A stretch of DNA of 64,000 nt from Megamerina dolium (GCA_963854835.1 OY978527.1:42668040-42732039), one strand, 5' to 3'. Positions 47,668 through 61,230 are shown, counted from the stretch's first letter. The notes: a model not told the origin generated them from the letters alone. Translations and numbers: made by a program.

Positions 47668-50600
47668 GTATGAGCCCACCGGCATCTCTCTCACACTTTC
47701 ATTATTCAATATTTAATTTCTAGAATTTTTTTTTTTTTAATTAGTGATATTCTGTAGAACAAATATTTGTGTCAATATTATTATAACTGGAATAACAGTG
47801 TTTTCTTTAAACCTATAAATAAAAACAAGCAAATTACAGAGGGACAACTTGAATTTACTGAGTCCACTAGTCGAATTTGACCTATGAGAAGCAAGAGCAA
47901 TGTAGTGCTATGGATATCGCCTATAGTTCAACAAAGTTCAAAGCTTTAATTTACAAAAAAAAAACATTTGCAGTGTGATCGAAATAAAAGTTTTTATTAT
48001 GTCAAAATATTCTCAAGGTAAGTTTTCTATGAAAAGATTGATGCTTGTTTCCTTTAATAGTACTGCAAATAAACCAATCTAATAGCTATACACCCGTTAA
48101 TTTGCAGCTATTTTTATTTTCTAAATTTAGAATATTTAAATGTCTTTCTAATCGTCGGAACAAGAAATATCCTGCTCATGCTTAAGTCATTTCAATAACA
48201 AAAAAAAAATATCAAAAGTTACAATGGTAAAATAAAATTCAAAACAAAACAATTATACATAAAACTGGAACTTTGAAATTAAAACTTTGTGAAAAGTGAA
48301 ATATATTGTATGAGTAAGCTTTGTATTTATCTATATTGTATATATGTAAATACAATATGAGCAAAACTTTTACTGTTATCATCATTGTAGCTTCCTGAGG
48401 CGTGTGGTGATAAAGAAAACAACAACAACAACAAAATGCTGACTACAAATCATTTATTTAACAAACACAACGGAAATGAATGATGAATTGGAAATGGTTG
48501 ATAAATGCTTAAATAATATTCGTTGAATGAACAAACAAAAATAATAAAAAAAAAACTGTTTACTGTTTACTCAACAATATCGGTGAAATTATGCGACAAA
48601 ATATTAAACAATAACAGCAGCAACAATAACAGGTTAAAAATACTGAAATAAAGACAAGTGAAGACTAAATTATGTAAAATATGTTGTTGTATTAAAAAAA
48701 AAAAATATTTAAAATTACTCGTATAAAATTTTTTTAAAATTGTTTCACTAAAGAATGTTGTAGATTATTTTCAAAAAATTAATATAATTAATATAGTTAT
48801 GCCTTTTTCGATATTTGAAAATTTTTAATGTTATAATTTATATATTTCTTATGCAGTTATTAAGTCCATAATTATTAACATAAATCTTTTTCTATAACTC
48901 AGTCAGAATAAGAATATTTATAAATGTGTGAATTTATATAAATTACAGTATATAATCACAGATGCATACAATACAAGTATATACGTATAACTACGATGCT
49001 CTCGTAAATCCTTAATATACTGCCTTCCGTCGATTTTAATGCAAAATAATTTGACTTTTCGCGTCGTTAGCAGCCCATTTTTCATATTCATTTTATTAAA
49101 TGGATTAATAGCATATATTTGTGTGTGTGTGTGTGTCCATACACTCATATAAATTTTTGGTATTATGAGGCTTTCCTTTAGCTATTTATTTTGCAGGTAA
49201 AATCATGTACGTAAGCAGTGAAGTGAGTGCATATATTTGACTACCTTATATTTGGATATTTTCCATTTTTCTTACAATTTTATGTAAATTTTTTTTTTTC
49301 TCCTTTTCTTTCGCAAATATCTTTCTCAACCTTTCCGAATATATATTCCAATATTTATGTGCGTACATAAAAGGAAGCCTCAATGATGGTTGATGTTATG
49401 TTCAGTTATTTTCTTCAAAAGGAAATCAATAAATTTTCCACTGTATGTTATATATATTGCCCTCTTTTCGTATACACATATACATATTATTCGGCTATAA
49501 CACGTAATATACATATATATGAACTGTATATAAAGCACATACATGAACATGACTATAAAAAAAAAATATTATATTGTATGTGCCTACATATTGTGAACAG
49601 GAATTATTTATGTATACCCATTGGATATGTTTTATGTGTATAACATTTTAATTTGTATTTAATACAAATTTTAAAATGTGGAAATGCTTCAATTTGTACT
49701 TTTATTGTATGTACGCACAATAATGACGAATATCATGCGTATGCATAAATCTAACATATCTATGACGACCTACATATGTAAAAAAAAAGTACAAAAGTAA
49801 AATATTTAAATTTATTTTTTTTTCCATTTACTTTGCTCTTTTTCTTTGAATTTCAGCAATTTCTTTTACTTTCACAGTACATATTCATATATTCATTGTT
49901 ATGTGAAGCGTAGAGAAGTAAAATATAAAAATTCTGTCCTTCTTTAATTTAAAGTTTTCGTATTGCAACATTCCCCTTACAAAAATTTCATAATATATGC
50001 TACAATATAACCTACAGAAATGTTAGATATTTTCTTCGTATTCCGTCTATCAAAAGAATCTTCTCATTCAATTGTCAAAGTTTTTGCTCGAATACTTTTG
50101 AGCGAGTTGAGAGTGAATACATAAAAAATGTATAATATTTACATGTTTTACTTTAGCTTGCTTTCGATTGACCTTGTTTGTATATATATATTTTTTTTTT
50201 TTTGATATTTCTGTGTAGGAAAAATTGTTAATTCTTGAAATTCTTAATAGCCGGTAAACTAGTAAAATACAATACCCTATTTTGATTTTATTCACTCTCA
50301 CTTTTGTAGATGAATTATATTTAATTTAGTGAGTTCTCTTTTAATACTTGTTTATAATCAGTTCAAGTTACTCATCCATCCGTCTCTTGTCTGATGACGG
50401 CCATCAAGAAAATTTATTTCAAAAGTTAAATGAAATTGTTGCTCTACAATTGCCATTTAATGGCATTAATCAAAACTTGTGCAGCAACAATAAAATACAA
50501 GTCATTGCTTTTAAACAGTGTCACGTTGTCATTTCTTTTACTCTTTGCAATTGTTGCTACCATCTTTTACTTCTATTCTCGCCCATTTCTTACTCAACTG

Positions 50601-52730
50601 TAATAGGAAAAACAAACGAAAAAAAAATGGAACAAATTTTTATGGGAAATTATACGTCGTAGGAAAGATTTATATACCCAAGTATACGTAACTATGCAGG
50701 TTTGCTGATTATGAGCTAAGTAAGACAGTGAGAATAGAAACAGAAAGTTAAATCAAAGTTAAATCGATCAAATGTATTGTGATTGAGAGCATAGTAAAAA
50801 TGTAATGTTAAGGCTAAAAGTATTGCATTTAACAACATCAACAATCAATTATGTATGTATATGTATGCGAGCGCTAATGTATGTGCTCCCATACACCAAC
50901 ACACACACAAATACACACACATATATATATACTCTGTCTCAATGCGCAACAATTCACATTCGAATAATTGTAACAATTTATTATGAACGCTTGAATTGAT
51001 TACGTGTGCGTGTATACGCCTATTATGTGGTATTTTTTCTTTTTTCTTTCTTTTTTCTCATTTTATATACCTGATTTTTCCATCATGTTCAAATGGTGTG
51101 TACAATATACTTACACTATATCTGAATTTCAGAGAATTAATGTACTAAAAGTCAAGGTCATATATTTAATCCAGTAAAGTATTGAATAGAAATCACATAT
51201 AATTCGTAAATTAATTGAAGTGATTGGCCTCAATATTTTTTTGGTGTGTGTAAAAATGTAATTTATCAAATTAACATCGACGAATGAAGAAATGTGAAAC
51301 GACATAGAAATGTATATAACATATATGTGTATGTACTTGAAATGGATTTGAAATGTCTTAAGACTTCAGAGTACTTTGATTTACCATTAATGTTTTTCAC
51401 ATTTATGCTATATGGGTATAGATGTTGCTTTCATTTTTACTCAATATTTTTCGCATTAAAATATACGAATATATCTTGATGAAACCAATAATACTTATAG
51501 TGTCATTATTATCAGAAGAAAGGATTAGTTACAAGAGTTGCTGTCATAGTATTAATTAATGATTTATCTGAGTTGAGGATGCTGTCAATGCACACTTAGT
51601 AATAAGGTATAATGCGAATTAGATTAATATACCTGTAAGCGAACACCTCCATATTACAATCCTTCACAAATCATAATATTTAGAAATTTTTCATCAAATC
51701 GATACTTACTTTTAGTTATGTCAGTCATTTGAAGATGGAAAAAACTAGAGTTTGCATGCTAATTGCAATATTTACAAAAAAAAAGTTACATTGGAAGCCA
51801 AAAGTTGACTTGATAAATCTATAGACAATAAAGAGGCTGCGAGAATGTATTTGATTTTCGAATGATTCTCTTTACTCTCAAAACATGTACAATATTTGCA
51901 AAGCATATCAAAATAGAATGAGAATGATTGAGAGTAAAATATTACGCAAATAGAATACTCCCCTCATTTCTTGTACAAGAAATATTCCATACATTCGTTT
52001 TTCTCTTCAAATAAACGAATATTTGTACGTTGTACGTTATAATTGTTGTTGCTTCTCATGACAGGCACTAATGATTTATATTACTGAGTCTTACCGCGTC
52101 ATGTTGTCTTATCTACTGTATTTTTTGCTTATATGTATTGTAATGTAACATAGAAAACCAAAACGAATGTTTAGAGTACTCTCAAATGCTTTACTTTCAT
52201 TTGCAAATGTTGAGATTCTACTCATTCCATGAAAACGAAACATACACTCCATTCCATTCTATTTCTACTTTATTCACTCTAATTCGTATTTGCTTAGAGA
52301 GAATGAATGAGAAATTCTATTCTAATATCAATAGAATGTGTTGAAGATGCAAACGAATACATTTCTGCAGAACTCTAATAGGAAATCGTCACTACGGAAT
52401 AATTGCAAAAGGGATTTGAGATTTTAAATAGTTCCTCCCAAAAGTCCGAAAAAATTGGTTGCCTCACCGAAACAAAAGCATATTTTAAAGGGTTCAGCAA
52501 ATAGAAAAATTACAAGAACGACGAATTAAATATATTTTACTTAATTGAAATTATTATAAACGATTAAGGAAGGATGCCTTTTTTTTTTTATTTATCGACC
52601 TGTTTTTGAAACTGTACAAAGATAAATCTAAAATATTTATATTCATTATATTGACTAATCCAATGATATTGTTTATATTTCTCATTTCAAATTAGATGAT
52701 TTCGTTTGATACTGAAATTAATAACATACA
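47668..52730. other. AT-rich spacer (possibly intronic)
   Basis: No further exon was identified. It includes CAA runs (about 48417-48436), TG/CA microsatellites (about 49120-49136 and 50896-50925), homopolymer runs, and the GAATG/CATTC-rich patch at 51850-52380. If the exon candidates at 47.3-47.7 kb are real, this would be intron. Confidence 0.5.
51850..52380. repeat. GAATG/CATTC-rich degenerate repeat with opposed halves
   Basis: The motifs AGAATGAGAATGATTGAGAG (about 51914-51934) and ACTCATTCCATG, CATTCCATTCTATTTCTACT, GAATGAATGAGAAATTCTAT (52210-52325) recur on both strands, with TTACTCTCAAAA and TACTCTCAAATG near the outer ends. It may be a degenerate foldback element or simply an ATTC-rich low-complexity patch. 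Boundaries are approximate. Confidence 0.35.
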
Positions 52731-52855
52731 ACCTTGGCCGAGCATCTCTTCCAGTATTGAAGTACCATTTGAATTTGGATATTGATGGAAACAAGTTGAT
52801 TCTGAACTTCTGAGATTGCACTTTTGCTGAGCCTTGTCATAGTTTATAATAGCAG
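52731..52855 (-). mobile_element. tRNA-headed SINE, copy H (very degenerate)
   Basis: CTTGGCCGAGC.TCTCTTCCA followed by scattered matches to the body, including TTGC..TTTTGCTGAGCCTTGTCAT, aligns with copy D positions 41610-41740. The tail and head are not recognisable. Confidence 0.5.
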
Positions 52856-53077
52856 CTCGGTGTGAATTTGTAAATTTTTTAGAAACAAAAAATTTTAATT
52901 TTAATTTTCTGGTGATTTATTTGAAATTTGAATTTCATTGGCGTTGATATTTTAATAGGCACAAATTTTTTAATTTTTTGTTAGTAGAACTGTTTCTATT
53001 ATCTGTATGGAATTTTCTGATATTATCTGCATATTGTCTATATTGAATAACCAAAAGTGAATTTTTCAATTTTTACA

Positions 53078-53365
53078 ATGTCTAAAATTATTCAACAAAG
53101 GAGCTTCATTATAAATTTTGCAAAAAAAGCCTTCAGTGAACAGGCTCTGTCGAAAACATGATTATATAAATGGCCACAAAAATGTTCCACAACCCGAACG
53201 ACCAATCACTTCAACTAATAAACAACACATCAATCACATCAATGAATTTGTGCTCGAAAATCCTCAATTGATAGTTAAAAACCCTACTGTTATTATTGGA
53301 ATATCAGAAGGATCAGTGAAGACCATTTTGAAAGCAAACATGATTGAATTAAAAATTTTAGAAGC
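53078..53365 (+). pseudogene. Mariner transposase N-terminal relic
   Basis: ATG at 53078 opens MSKIIQQRSFIINFAKKAFS, as at the start of several mariner transposases. It stops at a TGA after SKT (about 53160), followed by LYKW. In another frame (53118-53426) ERPITSTNKQHINHINEFVL, ENPQLIVKN and GISEGSVKTILKAN match the RPSTST..ENI..V..LV.ENR..T and second helix-turn-helix boxes of the DNA-binding domain. The catalytic domain is absent and no inverted repeats were found, so this is a small 5' relic. Confidence 0.7.
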
Positions 53366-53426
53366 ATTCGTTTTGTGTATTTTCAAATATAATAGTTGCA
53401 AGCTCATAAACAATATTTTAAATTAA

Positions 53427-54165
53427 ATATATTTTAAACGAATAATATATTTATATATATTCCAAAATGAATTAAATTAGTATATGATATCAATAATATA
53501 AAGAAATCATCCAAATATATTTTTGAATACCTCTTTATTTTATATTTCTCTTGAATGTACTTCAAAATGAAAGTGTGAGTAATTGGATTCATTCTATGCA
53601 TTATTATTGTGTTTATTATTTGAATAAATTTTTTATTTGTTAAGATAACTATTTCAAATTGATTGCTTTATTTTTATTTAATATTATACAGGTATTTTTG
53701 TTTTTGTTTTTTTTTTATATTTATTTTCTATATCACACAAGTTATTAGCATATGATGCTCTCAGTATATGACCGATTTTCCACATCCACTCACCATCACC
53801 TTCAGTCTAAGTTTTTACATGCAATCGACTTTATTTTATGATGTGATAACTTGTGAGTTTATCACTTTCGGTATACTCATATGAATATTATATATGCATA
53901 TTGGAGTACATCAATTGCATTGCTGATTCCAATAGTGCTATCTCCACAATGTGTGTGTGTATTTAAATGATCACAAGCATATGCATGTGAATAAAATTGC
54001 ACAAATTCGATTCACATGCTACACTTATATACTAGCGATACTGATTCCGAGTTTCTTTACTATAAAGCTTGAAATTTTTAGGCAATTATTCAAAACAAGA
54101 AATATTTCACAGTAAAAAATGTCAAAAAATATGAACAGAACGTTACTTTTTAAAACACACTGCAG
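53427..54165. other. AT-rich spacer
   Basis: Nothing recognised beyond a short TG run near 53950. Confidence 0.55.
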
Positions 54166-54905
54166 AAAATTGTGCGACTAAAGAGAGTAATCCGAGATAA
54201 ATCTCTTTAGACATTAATCGAAAATTAATCTCCGATCGATCTCTTTAGAGATGCATTGTGGATCATTCTTTAAATTAATTAATATATTTAAAGATTTTTT
54301 TTACAGGTGATTCGCTTTTAAGTCAACAGTAATGTGTTGCAGATTAGCGTAGTTGCGACGAGCGACGATGATGGATCATATGATAGCCAACACACATGCT
54401 TATGTTGGGTGCGTAGATTCTCGAATCCGAGAAGAGTTAGCAGAAAAGATGTAAATTTTATTTCCACATTTAAATTTGAATTATATGAATCGGAATTTAT
54501 AATGCAATAAATGAAAATAAATTGTTTGACTTTACTATGTACCCAGGTTCGAATCACGGGAAATTATAAAAAAAAAAAATTTTTTTTATTTTTTAGAAGA
54601 GAATTATAATGCAATAAATGAAAATAAATTATTTTGATGCGAATAGCTGCAAAGAGCAAAAATGAGTAAATTGTCAAATAGTGGAAATGAAAATGTACTT
54701 GAGAATTATATTGAATGACAATTTCGAACCGTGCGACTAATCTATTTATAAAAGGCGCCAAATCCACATTTGTACCCGTCCGGGTATAAAAGTTTACAAT
54801 TGGTCTCTTCATAAGACATGCTCTAACAAAAGGGAACAGTTCACTCCATATAAAGATATCGACCGTGCGACTGATCCCGGACACATCGCACTTTTGCAGA
54901 GTATG
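54166..54905 (+). repeat. Unnamed dispersed repeat, copy 2, with extra internal DNA
   Basis: Block 1 (54222-54300) with GATCTCTTTAGAGATG and AATTAATTAATATATTTAAA matches 19000-19045. Block 2 (about 54775-54900), with AAAAGGGAACAGTTCACTCC, ATATAAAGATATC and GTGCGACTGATCCCGG..ATCGCA, matches 19175-19285. Between them is about 430 bp not seen in copy 1. It includes a 30-bp direct repeat (54493-54523 and 54601-54630) around a 77-bp piece with a B-box-like GGTTCGAATCACGGG. Upstream, a second ATAAATCTCTTTAGA half-site lies at about 54195. Confidence 0.55.
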
Positions 54906-57880
54906 TACAAGGACTACCAAAGGTCTGCTGCCAAAATTTCAAACGGGTCGCAATTGTATAAAAATGTTTGTATGACGTCACAAACAAACATAATTTGATA
55001 TTTTAAGGATATAGCAAAACTTACTGTATATTTTAAATTTGTCGCAATTTTTAAAGCATTTTCAAATGCTGTATAATTTCACATTCCCGGGATCAACAAT
55101 AAGTTCAAAAATATGAACTGTTAGTATATGTACACATGCGATTTTATGAGTATGCAATAAAATCTAAATTGAACGATGATATTTTTCACTCCCTCATTCA
55201 ATCTTTCTATATTTGATGTTGCCAACTAACGAAATGATAACTCAAATTTGCACATTCATTCGCTCACGTATTTATGGTCTTCAATTTTCTTATTGATGAT
55301 TGTGCCAAATATGAAAAACATATGCACATACATATGTATGTGTACATTAATATTATGTACATTAAAGATTCAATGCCCATTTGAATTTGGTGTCATCTAA
55401 TATATGTATATATACATTATATTTTATTTTTCTCCATATACATATTGCACAAATAACGATTTCATTGCTGAGAAAATTGAGTGTAAAATATGTGAAAATA
55501 ACCGCAAAGGCAATAATTTTTGTCATGTACAATTTGTACTATGAATATGCCTTAAATTACATACATATACTGTACACACACACACACATTGTATACGGAT
55601 ATATATGTATTTATTATATTTGGACGTGACAAATGTTGCTTTGGTTGATATGACAAATACACAACATTTCCTCATTAGTGTTGGTTGCCTTAACACAAAC
55701 CAAAAGTTACAACAATTTAATGTATGTATGTACGTATGTAGAATGAAAATCAAATACACAAAGTGATGAAGATGAAGGAATAAAAAATAAATCCTAAGAA
55801 TACCAAAAAATATATATACATATAACTTCTTGTGCCGACTAAGTACCTACATACACATATGTATGTATGGTAGATGCGAGAATGAACACAGCTGTTGAAA
55901 ATTTTCAACTTAACAACTTTTTTGAAGTAAAAACTTTATGCTACTTTTGTCGATTTTCCACTTTCTCTCTCTCTCTCTCTCTCCCACACTCGCCCACTCT
56001 AACACTCTATCACTCTATATGTCTCTTGAATTTTAAATGTTTAGTCAAAAATGGTAATTTCATATAAACACCCATACATCAATAGTGCCATAAGCAGACA
56101 TCCACTGAATGAGTATGCATATGGGTGTTTTTTACTTGACTCTTATCGTATTAGACATTTAAAATATTTACATGAATCTCCCTTCAACTTATTATCGCTC
56201 GCGTTTATTTTTTTGATCATTCAAACAGAGTATACAAGAGTTCTTCTCAAAGCTTTCCACTATCATGCACATGGCAAAAAGAAAAGAAAAAGAAAAAAAA
56301 AACCCTCCCAAAAATAAATAAAAGATAAGAAAAAGGCACAAGTCGATAAGTCGATTTATTCCTTTGGCATTTTTTTTTTTTTTTTTGAAACTTTTCACAT
56401 TTCACTTATGGATGTGTTACAACTATTTGCCTAATTTAGTATTCGAAACAAACTTTGTGCTCGAGATAAGCAAATCGAAAGGGATAGATAGCCAAGTATC
56501 AAAGTGGCACAAAAAAAAAAGAAGTATTATAAAAAAGAAATTAAGAAAGAATTGCATTTGATAGAATTTTTATGCAATTTTAGTTGATACTTATATATTC
56601 TATAGTGAAACTTTTATATGGCATAGTGTTGGAATAAGTATGCATTTCAATTTGCATTTAGACAACGAGAATATACATACTAATATATTAATGCATAACA
56701 TGCAATACTTTCTTTTCGGCCAATTTAATTGCTGAATTTATCGATAGTGTCATACAGAGTTAAATTAAAATTCATAGAATTTAATTTAGCGTGCTTTTAT
56801 AGAATATTGTAACAGAATTGTTAGTTCCAAATTCTGTATTTTGTATTATTTTATCATAAGTAGAAGTTAAATTGATTTCAATTTCAAATGAATCAAATTA
56901 CAATTAAAATCTTAGAGAATTAATTATTGCATTTATATTTACAAAAAAAATTACATTATTGCATTTAATTAAGGATTTATCCCTAAGCATATAAGAAGGC
57001 AAAGATTTGAGATGAAATTTTCAATGTTTTTATCCGTCATCATAATAACATCAATGTGGTAATAATTATCATGCTAATGACCACTGGTGCCTGTAGTTTG
57101 AAGAAAATCAGATCATTTTTTGCCACTGATATTGCGGAAGTTGTTCTCTCATAGAAGTTATATTAATTACACCGAAGCCCGTCTTTGGCATCATCAAGAC
57201 ATTCTAAGGTGTTATTTGTATTTTTCAACTTTCAATTTTAATTTTCAATTTTCAACTAGTAAATATGAATTTATATTCATCATTTGGTTGTCTCACATTT
57301 ATTTTTTAGGAGCTTAATGATAATAGACCTGCGTTAAAATCTCTAAAATATTCATCTAAGTATATGGCAAATAAAATTGTTCTGAGTAGAAGACAACCTA
57401 GGTTACGGCGATTTAGATTTTTACACTTTCCGAGAATTTGCCTGGGAGCCTTCATTGAATAGCGAACGTTACGTACACATTTCTTACGTAATTATTTCTC
57501 CCTATGCTATATGCATTAAATATGGTTACCTTACAGTGAAACCTGACATTGAATGAAAGCACTTAATAAAGAACTTGCCTGATCCATTTTTACATGATCA
57601 TTTTTTTCCATAATGATAATTTACGTGTCAAATGAGATTGTTTTGGGCGAAATATTTTGCAAGTTATGAACGTTTAGCATTCTTAAAATTTCCGCATTTT
57701 TTTTTTTTTGAAGAAATACCATGGCCTTGCTACATCTTGAGAAATTATTTTCCACTATCAGCATGTCAAATATGGTTGTCGTAAGGGGAAGACTGTGTAA
57801 GTTAGTCACTTTGACAAATAAAAAAAAATCCTGACCCTGTATGGGAGTTATAAAAAAGTAGATATTCCAATGTATGTTAG
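54906..57880. other. AT-rich spacer
   Basis: No gene found. It holds a CA tract (about 55576-55588), a (CT)n tract (55964-55983), A-rich and T-rich runs (56280-56300, 56370-56387), and many TATGTA strings. Open frames, up to 118 codons just upstream on the minus strand, show no family motif. Confidence 0.55.
55964..55983. repeat. (CT)n microsatellite
   Basis: Ten perfect units, next to further CACT-rich DNA. Confidence 0.93.
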
Positions 57881-57884
57881 GTTA

Positions 57885-58250
57885 GGGTAGGTTATCTGGC
57901 TGACCTCTCTCTAAGAGGACACACTTAGACCAGAAAGGCCCATTGTGATACCACTGAGCTTCTCTTCCAATACTGTTGTGAGTGTTAAATTTGGACAGCA
58001 TTAGAAGGGACCTTCTTATATTAGCTGGTTTCGAACGGCAGAACTCTTGTGTCATCACTTTTCTGAGTTTTGTCACCGAGCTCATTTAAAAGCCTTTTCA
58101 AAGAGAATTGTTACTGCCGAAAGAATTGCCAATTGTTTGGAGCAGGTGGTTACCGTTCGAAAGAAAAATCTTTTCGATATGCAATTTTGTTATGCTTTAG
58201 TCGGGTATTGAACCCACGACCTAGAGATCGAACCGTTCATTAGCATGATC
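57885..58250 (-). mobile_element. tRNA-headed SINE, copy G, with a different 3' end
   Basis: From about 57955 to 58225 it aligns with copy D (GAGCTTCTCTTCCAATACTG, TTAGAAGGGACC, GTTACTGCCGAAAGAATTGC, CGTTCGAAAGAAAAATC, and the inverted B-box in TTGAACCCACGACC). The 3' portion (57885-57950) differs: TTAGGTTAGGGTAGGTTATC, GGCTGACC, CTAAGAGGACACACTTAGAC and AGAAAGGCCCATTGTGATAC. The extreme head beyond the B-box is diverged. It is either a subfamily with a swapped tail or an insertion next to another element. Confidence 0.75.
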
Positions 58251-61170
58251 GTATAAATAATGAATAATAAATTAGTGCTAGTCTAAATATTTATTATATT
58301 TATTAGTATTAGAAAAGGGTGAACCGTTAATATCTTCTATGCTAAAAATATCACTTTTGTTGCAAAAGGGTGATTGTTATCATAATGAAAGATAATCATG
58401 ATTTGCTGAAACATTTTTTGATATCAAATGTACTGAGAAAGGCATGCTGAATACTTTTCCTGAAGCAAAAGCTAGCGACAAGACATCTCATAATATGGGA
58501 CCATTTTATGAAAATGATATCCCAAGTTCTGATGTCCTGATAAGCTTGTGATTTCGTGACCTTACAAGGACAAACCTTCTATAAATATGTTAATTTTCTT
58601 TTTAAACACATACATTTAAGTAGCCTTGAAAAGTATTACACACCACAACAAAGTTAAAAGGATTCTGAAAAAAAACAGAGAAAGTAATAAAAAAAACAAG
58701 TTAAAATTTCGAGAAAATCTATTTTCAAATATTCCAACGTCATACTGCATTATTTTTTTTTTCTCTTATTTTTTTTTTTTATTTTTTTTATAATTTTTTT
58801 TCTTATTTTTTTTTTTTTGTCTTTTTTCAGAATCTATTTCTCACTTCTCATATGTACAAACCATTATCGTACGATGTTTTCACTTACGTAAAAGCCTTAA
58901 ATAAATATGTCACATTACTAAGTAGCTTATTGTATCTCTGAGTTTATATTTAGATAGAATTTATCTAAATGCCAAAAATGATATTACTCATTCTCCATAA
59001 AAAGTTATTTGAACAATTTGCTCAGTATTATAAAATAAAATAATACAAAGGCACGTACCTGTCTAAATAGCCCATTACTGATTTAGCTCTGCTTCTATCT
59101 CAATCATTACATCACAAATATATATTTCACAAATTCTTCGAAATGTGCTAATATAAATTGTTTTCTTATTTTCTTTAACTCATTCTCACTATACTGTGGC
59201 AATATTAATTTCCCAATAATTCACTTTAATTAGCGTAATAATTTAATTGAAATTGAATCACACTATATTGTATACAATTACCGTCTCGGCCTTGTTTAAA
59301 TTTTATTATATAGATATTTCATTTTGTTGTCGTAGTAGTAGTAGTAGAAGTAGTATATAATAGGATGGATGACCAATACCACAACACAACGCGTTACGCA
59401 TCACTAAGCCAACCACGCAGAATAACAATTTCAGTGAAAACTTTTTTCATTAAAATGGACCTTTTGTTTTATTTTCTGTATATAATTTTTTGTTGTTGTA
59501 TTCGTAACTTTTATTATGGTGAATTTGAAAGTAAATAAAAAAAAAAAAGAAAATTATATTTTCCTTTATCTTTGTTTTGTTTGTTTATTACGATTTTACT
59601 AGATTTATATTGTTATTGTAGTGTATATATGTATATATTATAATTTTATTCTTTCATTTTTGACTTTGTTTTATTTGATATTCTCTGCTTCTTTTATGGC
59701 ATACGCCTTTGCTTATTTGATACTGTTTACATTTGCTCTCAAACAGATTCTCAAATACATTCATAAACACAATGCTTGACTTTATCTTTTATTTGTTGGT
59801 GTCGTTGCTACTGCTTTTACTGTTAGTATGCTTCTTCTAACTACTACTTGGTCGAAAGAAAAGAAATGATGATGATGAGCCTGAAGATATACTTTGGAAA
59901 TTTATGATAATACCAAATATGCCATTTTGGCAAGCAATGTTAAAGAAATTGGTGGAATATATAGTACGAACATGTACGTAAACAACAACAACAACAGCGT
60001 GAGTGAAAATTTAATTTTTTCGCAGCAGTAGACAGTGAAAACAATTTAGTTAAGCCGAAAAGTATGCTATATTATTTTTACTTTTTGTTTTTCGCAATTT
60101 CCTTTTGTATTTATCTTCCGTTATGGCCTTCACGTCAAAATTTTACGCTGTTAATAATTTGCATGCACAACACCGTTATAATTATTCCTATTGTTCATCA
60201 TCATCTTCTTCTTGTTAGTTTGTTTCTAATATTCAAATTGTTTTTGGTGTCTCTTGCATATGCTTTTGTGGCCTTTAATTTAGTAGTAGTAGTTGTTATT
60301 GTTCATGTTCACCTACATTTCTAGCACACACACACACCTTGGACTGTACAATACGCCCATGAAATAATTTTTGGCATTTGACATTAACCGAGGTCAGTCA
60401 CTGTTTTGCCTTGTACATTGATTTGCTTTGCAACAAATGGATATAGTAAACCGCATATACAAAGAAAAAAAAACTCGTATTTAGCAAAAATTGCCAAATT
60501 ATTATGGTTTAAATTCATTTACCACGAAATTACATTTTCTTGTATACATTACATATGTGCCTACAAGTATGTTGCGAAAAATGTTTCCTCATTTACATCA
60601 AATATATCAATATTACTACATCCGATTCGATAAATTTTTGAAATGTATGTAATATTTTTATAATTTTCACGCACTTTTCACACACTTTGTTTCACATATT
60701 ACACGCACGCATGAAATTTTCTATTTGAAATTGAAATATGCGACTTGGAAATTTGTTTTTTTTTTTTTTTGGATTTATTTGCCGCACAAATTAACGCATT
60801 AAAAATTGCAATATCGTAGTATCCATAGTATTGATATTGTGCAAACCGTTACCGTTGATATCCTTAACGAAACTAAACGAGCACAATTGTTAAACTCGGC
60901 CAATGCTATTTTGATTGTGAACTCGAATAAACGAAGCTTTTTCGACAATCGAATTTAGTGTATTTTGTTTGTTTCATTTCTTGCACCACATGTAGCTCCT
61001 GTATATTAGCTCGGCAAAATATATACCGGCTCACCTCACCGTTGCCAGCACCGCAGAGACATAATTACGAGCAACAACGAAAAGTGACATTTACGAAAAC
61101 TGCATATGTATGGTAGTATGTAGATAGAAAATAAACAGTAGAAACGATAGTAGAAAGCAACGAGTAATCA
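58251..61170. other. AT-rich spacer with long T runs
   Basis: No gene is identified. T-rich low complexity lies at 58747-58830, a TAG trinucleotide run at 59331-59355, a CAA run at about 59981-59996, and a CA run near 60330. GC-richer patches at 59370-59430 and 60880-61080 (ATATACCGGCTCACCTCACC, GCCAGCACCGCAGAGAC) may be regulatory or untranslated sequence linked with the promoter candidate at 61171. Confidence 0.45.
59331..59355. repeat. (TAG)n microsatellite
   Basis: About eight units with one AAG interruption. Confidence 0.9.
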
Positions 61171-61230
61171 TCAGTTATATTGTCATTGCTCGTTGAAAAG
61201 GGCGTTTTAATAGCGCAAGCGCGTATCAAG
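61171..61230 (+). promoter_or_regulatory. Candidate Inr/DPE core promoter with short first exon
   Basis: TCAGTT at 61171-61176 is a full fly initiator match (TCAGTY). Taking A at 61173 as +1, positions +28 to +33 (61200-61205) read GGGCGT, a five of six match to the downstream promoter element RGWYVT at the exact required distance. A splice donor, ATCAAG|GTGAAT, follows at 61230/61231, so a 58-nt non-coding first exon is possible. The area is GC-richer than its surroundings. No downstream exon is seen in the remaining 2.8 kb. Confidence 0.35.

Noticed and set aside
50348..50662. 104-codon plus-strand frame
   Set aside because: No recognised motif, no promoter or splice signal noticed, and a composition similar to other chance frames.
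54564..54920. 118-codon minus-strand frame
   Set aside because: It spans the unnamed repeat and a T run; no domain is seen.
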